From the NCBI GenBank assembly GCA_007449985.2, contig VIIQ02000574.1:682001-746000 (forward strand): a DNA stretch of 64,000 nucleotides, in the 5' to 3' direction. The notes under the pieces are model-generated. The model saw only the letters and a list, made by a program, of their open reading frames with translations. It did not search any database and was not told the DNA's origin. Positions 59,201 to 64,000 of this stretch are shown here, piece by piece (within the stretch, counting starts at the first letter, position 1; every line of letters begins with the position of its first letter). The position numbers were made by a program, and so were the translations under genes. This DNA is from Desmodesmus armatus (Eukaryota > Chlorophyta > Chlorophyceae > Sphaeropleales > Scenedesmaceae).

Positions 59201-59630
59201 GGGGGGGGGGTGCACATGTCTTCACACAGAGCACCATCAACAGCATGCAGCACAGCGCTTGGCGTAGTGCACACACCCACAGTGTCTGCAGTGCTTAGCC
59301 TCCACGTTGAGGTGGACCAGCCTCGTGCCTCAGACACACAACTTTGCTGGCACCAGCATTGCCCCCCGGCCCCCCGCCCCCATTCATGCTGGCCTCCCCC
59401 TGGCATTGGAAATGTGATAGTCACCCTCTGCTGTCTGCTGGAGTGCCCCTCAACCTGCAGGTGTCCGTGTTGTGTCCTGGTGCCGTCCCTGCACTTACCA
59501 GCTGAAGCCGAAATGTGTTTTGGCTGATTGTCACTGGCTGCCCCTGAGTTTGGCTCCTGGTAGCTACAGCTAGCTGCCGGTGGGGAGACAGAACGTTCTG
59601 AAGGTTGCTGTGCAGGTGCAGAGCACACAT
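56241..59630 (-). CDS. TruA-family tRNA pseudouridine synthase, complete, 8 exons
   Basis: TruA-type enzymes isomerise uridines in the tRNA anticodon arm. Exons: 59630-59499, 58953-58833, 58450-58289, 58020-57944, 57663-57498, 57189-57015, 56839-56695, 56420-56241; all in phase, 385 residues. Family blocks in order: LQLVVAYDGSQFAGFQFQP, RTVQGELEKA, the catalytic loop ASRTDAGAHA with D90, YLNGVLPADVKV, FDSHFRSVGKEYCYKL, HLLGTHDFSTF, IHLAGNGFLYRMVRLITAGL and PPHGLYLTKVLYELP. The N-terminal 40 residues have the look of an organelle presequence (few acidic residues, Arg/Gln/Ser-rich). The C-terminal 50 residues are an added acidic tail made of two copies of an AAAVSSTD...TQQD unit. It is divergent from LC8. 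All catalytic features are intact; the target uridine cannot be read from sequence. Confidence 0.94.
56274..56390 (-). repeat. two-copy tandem repeat in TruA exon 8
   Basis: Encodes AAAVSSTDEDRETQQDTT followed by AAAVSSTDADVQTQQDST. The copies are adjacent in frame and lie outside the catalytic domain. Confidence 0.8.
59205..59216 (+). repeat. G homopolymer in TruA intron 1
   Basis: About 12 uninterrupted G (C on the gene's strand) in the first intron of TruA. Confidence 0.8.
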
Positions 59631-60337
<707 letters not shown>

Positions 60338-60717
60338 GCTGCAGGTTGCCAGCAGCTGTGCCTGAGCTGGTGCAGGACAGCAGTGCTGTCCGGAGTGTAG
60401 CTGTAGCTTCTGGTGCTGCAGGTCAGCACCAGTGCTTTGGTGGGCTGATAGCAGCTCAGTACCAGACCCTGTTGCTGTTGTGTGCATGGTCCTGTGTTGT
60501 GTGTGCTGCTGTAGCATGCAGCACCTTGTGATGGGCGTCTTGAGCATCTTCTGTTCTTTAGCTCTCGCAGGGGCATCAACCCCTATGGTCTTGCTGGTGG
60601 ACCGTCTGTCCCCAAGCCAAGTGCTGCTGTGGAAAGCAGCCGTGCATACCCGGTTTTCTTTGATTTCATGCTGTTGGCAGGACAGCAGATCAAAGCCTAT
60701 GCTTGTGCCTTGTCTCT

Positions 60718-60722
60718 TTGTA
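60718..60722 (+). promoter_or_regulatory. TGTAA poly(A)-type signal, LC8
   Basis: First plus-strand TGTAA downstream of the LC8 stop codon, about 380 bases away. Confidence 0.4.
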
Positions 60723-61315
60723 ACAAGCAGCTGGTGCAAATCCTGCAGGTGGTAGGAGTGATCGTACAGGATGCAGTTTGCAACGAGCACAGGTGCATGC
60801 ATGCATGTGGCGCACTGTGGGCAGCAAAGCCACAGCTTGGGCATTTGGCATGCCATATCAAACAGGCACACTCCCTGTCGCCGCCCACTGAAAGCGGCAC
60901 AGGACAGGCGTGCAGGCCCCTTGATGCAGTCGTGCAACTCGGTATCATGAAGCTCCAACCCATTGTATCGTCAATGTGGTCTGACATGACACATGCATGA
61001 CATGGCAGACACGTGCTGGTGACATTGTCACACTTGAATTCCCAGTGAACATAGATGCAATGCATTCCGCGCATTACAGCAACCGCAGTTACAGCAACAG
61101 CAGCCAACACACCGGACTGACCATTTGTGGACAACAGGTTGGTCCTGAAAGTTGTAAAGTACAAGCACCTGCACATGCCCTAGCAGACACAGCACAACCG
61201 CTGCTTCAGGAACACAACAACCAAAGGCCAGCTAACAGTGACGAACCCACGCATTGGTGGTTGGCGGGCCAAAAAAAATGACAGAGCCTCTATCTGCTGA
61301 ACACCTGCGCCAGGG

Positions 61316-61320
61316 TTACA
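61316..61320 (-). promoter_or_regulatory. TGTAA poly(A)-type signal, uL13
   Basis: Minus-strand TGTAA about 68 bases past the uL13 stop codon. Confidence 0.45.
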
Positions 61321-61387
61321 AGGGCCACTGGGAAAAAACCGGTGTACATGCTTCAGGACCTGCAGTCCCGCAACAAGTGCTATGGTG

Positions 61388-62499
61388 TCACTGCTGCTGC
61401 TGCTGTTGTTGGAAGGCCTGCACGAAAGCCAGCTCCTCTGCCGATAGCAAATCCTCAAAGCCAAGTGCAGCGCCCTGCGGCAACACCACTGGAGGCTCTG
61501 CACCGCTGCTGCGGGACGTCTGCTGCCCGGCATCACCTGCCGGCAACTGCTGCTGCTGCTCCTGCTGCTCCAGCTGCTGTGGCACCAGCAGCTGGCTGCC
61601 CCGCATGCGCTGCAGGTATGCCTTGGGATTGAGGGGCTCAAAGCCCTCCGGCAGCACCCAGCCTAGGCCCCTGTCCTGCAGCTTCCTAGGCGGCATCTGC
61701 CAGGGCACCAGCTCCACACCCTTGAAGGGGTGCTCTGGCCCCGGGAACACACGCAGCTTGCGCATGCGCTGCTCGCGCAGGTTGTTGCGCGGCAGCATGC
61801 CGTACACAGCGCGGCGCACCACCTCGCTGGGATCCCGCCGCCACAGCTCTTTGGCTGTGATCTCCTTCAGGCCACCAGGGTAGCCTGCAGCACCAGGCAC
61901 AGCACAGCACAGTACCAATGAGACGGCGCAAGGCTGATGCAGCAGTGGGCTGTTTTGAAGGTATCAGCAGGAAGGCCGCTGCAGCACTGCATGCTTGAGC
62001 TCTGCTGACCAGTGCCTGGTTGCCGGCTCACTAGCTAGGGGCCCAGGGAACAATGAGACAGCACTGCTGTTGACAATCTGGAGGGCCACACTTGTTCAAC
62101 ATGCCCCAGGTTTGCGCAGCTGCACCCAGCAGACTAGCCTACCTGTGTGCCACTTGTACAGCTTGCCCTCCCACTTGTTGCCAGTAAACACAGCCCTCTC
62201 TGCATTCACTACTATGCACACATCCCCATGGTCCCGGTGTGGGGCAAAGATTGGCTTGTCCTTGCCTTGTAGCACTAAGCTTAGCTGCGCTGCCAACCGG
62301 CCAATAATCTGCAGCAAACAAAGAGGGATGGGCGGCCGGGTGAGTGTCCTGTTGCCATGGCGATGTCTGATACAGCTGTGATGCTCTCTCAGCCGGCCCC
62401 AGCACCCACCTGACTCTCTGCATCGATAAGTCTCAGCCGCAAGCCCGTGAAGTCCACTGATTCTAGGCCAGCAAAGGGCCTGGCTGGGTTGGGTGGCAT
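61388..62499 (-). CDS. ribosomal protein uL13, probable mitochondrial form, with Gln-rich C-terminal extension
   Basis: Large-subunit ribosomal protein. Exons: 62499-62410, 62308-62143, 61884-61388; in phase, 250 residues. Core motifs are LRLIDAESQIIGRLAAQLS, LQGKDKPIFAPHRDHGDVC, VVNAERAVFTGNKW, YKWHTGYPGGLKEITA, RRDPSEVVRRAVYGMLPRNN, MRKLRVFPGPEHPF. The bacterial-type sequence shows it is an organelle protein. The mitochondrial reading rests on overall likeness and the lack of a plastid-type transit peptide; a plastid role is not excluded. About 90 residues follow the conserved core: a short ordered part and then Gln-rich sequence ending in seven Gln. It is divergent from the Gemin2 gene. 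Confidence 0.94.
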
Positions 62500-63184
62500 G
62501 GCGCTACTGCTGCTGCACTAGTCACTGCTGCTGCTGCTTGCTGCTGCAGAGCAGGTAGGCTGGTGATAGACAGACGCTTTCACAAGCTAATGAGATATAA
62601 TAAAGCGCGATTGCAGCTGTAAAGGCGGTTGTTGACAGACAGTTGAAGGTGATCTAGGGTGCTGGCTGGCTGTTCTCGAGGAGACCGAACTTGCAAATAG
62701 AATCATCGGGCAAATGTGGCTTGCTTGAGAGGCTGTTGCTTGGGAAATCTGCAACTCAGGACCAATTGTACCCTCGAATGGAAGAGGAACAGGCACACCT
62801 AGGGGGACAAGTAACCATTGCTCCTGTCTTGGACAACAGCACGCAACATGAGTTGACAAACATTCACTGTGGTGTGTCACCCTTTTGCATGACCTAACAG
62901 TGACGTGCTGCTGTGCTGCTGTCAGTATCCCACAGACAGCAGTGCACCAATGTTTAGGTCTGGCTCATCCACAACACACCAGCTCTTGTCAGGGCTCTGT
63001 TGAAATTATCAGCGTGTGTATGGACCACACAACATCTGTATCATAGACCCAACCCAAACCACTCCAGCTCCTTCCCCACCCCCACCTCCTCCCCCTCCAT
63101 CCCCTCTATCTGTTTTTGGGCAACAGCCTGCAGCACACACAGCAATAGCAACAGCAACAGCAGGAACAACAACAGGAGGGAGGC
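62500..63184. promoter_or_regulatory. 685-bp divergent spacer, uL13/Gemin2
   Basis: Spacer between two head-to-head start codons. An AT-rich TATAATAAA stretch lies near 62595-62603, about 100 bases upstream of the uL13 ATG; its role is unclear. No coding segment. Confidence 0.45.
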
Positions 63185-64000
63185 ATGGACGAGGCTGTAG
63201 CACAAGATGAGTACGAAGACGACGTGGATGCATATGACAGCAGTGACGAGGAGTACAACCAACGCAACTTTGGCATCTTCCCAGCGCTGCCTGTAGATGG
63301 TGAACCAGACTGGTCACTCAGTAAGTCCCTCGAAGGGGGGGGGTCGACATGTGTCAGGGTGACAATCTCTGCTGTCTGCAAGCTTGTGCAGAAGTGGTGT
63401 GTGGCAGGGGGTGGATGGGGTGGCGCAAATCACGCTGCCTGCAAATGCGCACGAAGTGGCATTCAGTGGGGAAAGAGGGTGGTCAGGGGGGTGCCTGTTT
63501 GAAAACAGCAGCACAACATGGCTGACGCAGAGGTGGACCCTGGGGCTAATCCTGTCCTTGGCGACCGCCTGCAGCTATGACTCTGCCCGTGAAGACTTAT
63601 GGGCCCATGGCGTGGTTGTCAATGCCACGGTGTATAAGTGTGTGATGTGATGACCAGTGCTTGCTGCAACAACAACTGCTGCTGCTGCTGCTGTTGCTGC
63701 TGCCCTGTAGCTGAGCCTGACTCAGCTGAGGAGTACCTCAGGCGGGTGCGCTATGAGGCTGCACGCTGCCCCCAGGTGATCAACTCGTGAACTGGAGGCC
63801 CGCTTTTCACACCCCCGCTAATACATTCAGCTGCGCAGTTGCGGCACCAACTGAAGCCATTTGTACAATCAGCCTGGCCGTCGATACATCCTCTATACAT
63901 GCAGGCTGCAGCAGAGTGCAGTGCCTGTTGGTTGGGTAGGGTTCTGCAGCTTGCTCGCCGTTCTGAGTACAGCAACGCGTTGGTCCATGAACCTGTGCAG
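63185..64000 (+). CDS. Gemin2/SIP1-like SMN-complex protein, 5' part only (cut by window edge)
   Basis: Gemin2 helps load Sm proteins on spliceosomal snRNAs. Two exons are seen: 63185-63320 and 63711-63775. They join in phase and encode an acidic start (DEYEDDVDAYDSSDEEY), NFGIFPALPVDG, and then PDSAEEYLRRVRYEAARCPQ, the Gemin2 signature. The second exon ends in phase 0 at a GTGAT donor. The window ends in GTGCAG, a likely acceptor, so the next exon probably starts just outside. A further exon between 63776 and 64000 was not convincing. Confidence 0.8.

Larger units (their letters stand above)
60338..61387. other. convergent intergenic region, LC8/uL13
   Basis: About 1.05 kb holding both 3' UTRs, with a TGTAA for LC8 near 60718 and a minus-strand TGTAA for uL13 at 61316. 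No coding segment with recognisable features. Confidence 0.5.

Overview
The window is nuclear DNA of a photosynthetic green alga, most likely a chlorophyte of the Chlamydomonas/Haematococcus type; the species is inferred, not shown. The support is: dense spliceosomal introns (donors GTGAG/GTAGG/GTAAG, acceptors usually TGCAG), CAG/CTG-rich coding DNA with poly-Gln and poly-Ala tracts, TGTAA poly(A)-type signals, plastid proteins (a Tat-type thylakoid-lumen FKBP, a SOUL protein with a transit peptide, a plastoglobule-type methyltransferase) and eukaryotic proteins such as LC8 dynein light chain, PCH2, Gemin2 and a TBC protein. I assembled gene models by hand, requiring an intact splice donor, an intact acceptor and a matching codon phase at each junction.

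Layout, left to right: a partial WD40-type, Gln-rich gene (-) running off the left edge; glycerol-3-phosphate dehydrogenase (+); a 1604-residue low-complexity acidic protein (-); a lumenal FKBP (-); a SOUL heme-binding protein (+); an unrecognised Gln/Ala-rich protein (-); PCH2/TRIP13 (+); fumarylacetoacetase (+); two tandem paralogues of an unnamed family (+,+); a plastid methyltransferase with two candidate terminal exons (-); a phospholipase B-like hydrolase (+); a TBC-domain protein lacking both catalytic fingers (+); a long LEA-like protein with a signal peptide (+); a TruA-type pseudouridine synthase (-); LC8 dynein light chain (+); mitochondrial-type ribosomal protein uL13 (-); and the start of Gemin2 (+), cut by the right edge.

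The neighbours do not form a pathway. Six pairs stand head to head with short shared 5' spacers (about 0.25 to 0.7 kb): WD40/GPDH, FKBP/SOUL, orphan/PCH2, methyltransferase/phospholipase, TruA/LC8 and uL13/Gemin2. FAH and the paralogue pair follow PCH2 in the same direction. Gene-free stretches hold simple repeats, short tandem duplications and hairpins. I recognised no rRNA, tRNA, CRISPR array or transposon.

Points most worth a second look: the TBC protein with both fingers replaced, the duplicated last exon of the methyltransferase, the tandem paralogues with a lysozyme-like helix signature, the giant LPxL-motif protein, the secretory LEA protein with a likely one-base frameshift in this sequence, and two micro-exons.
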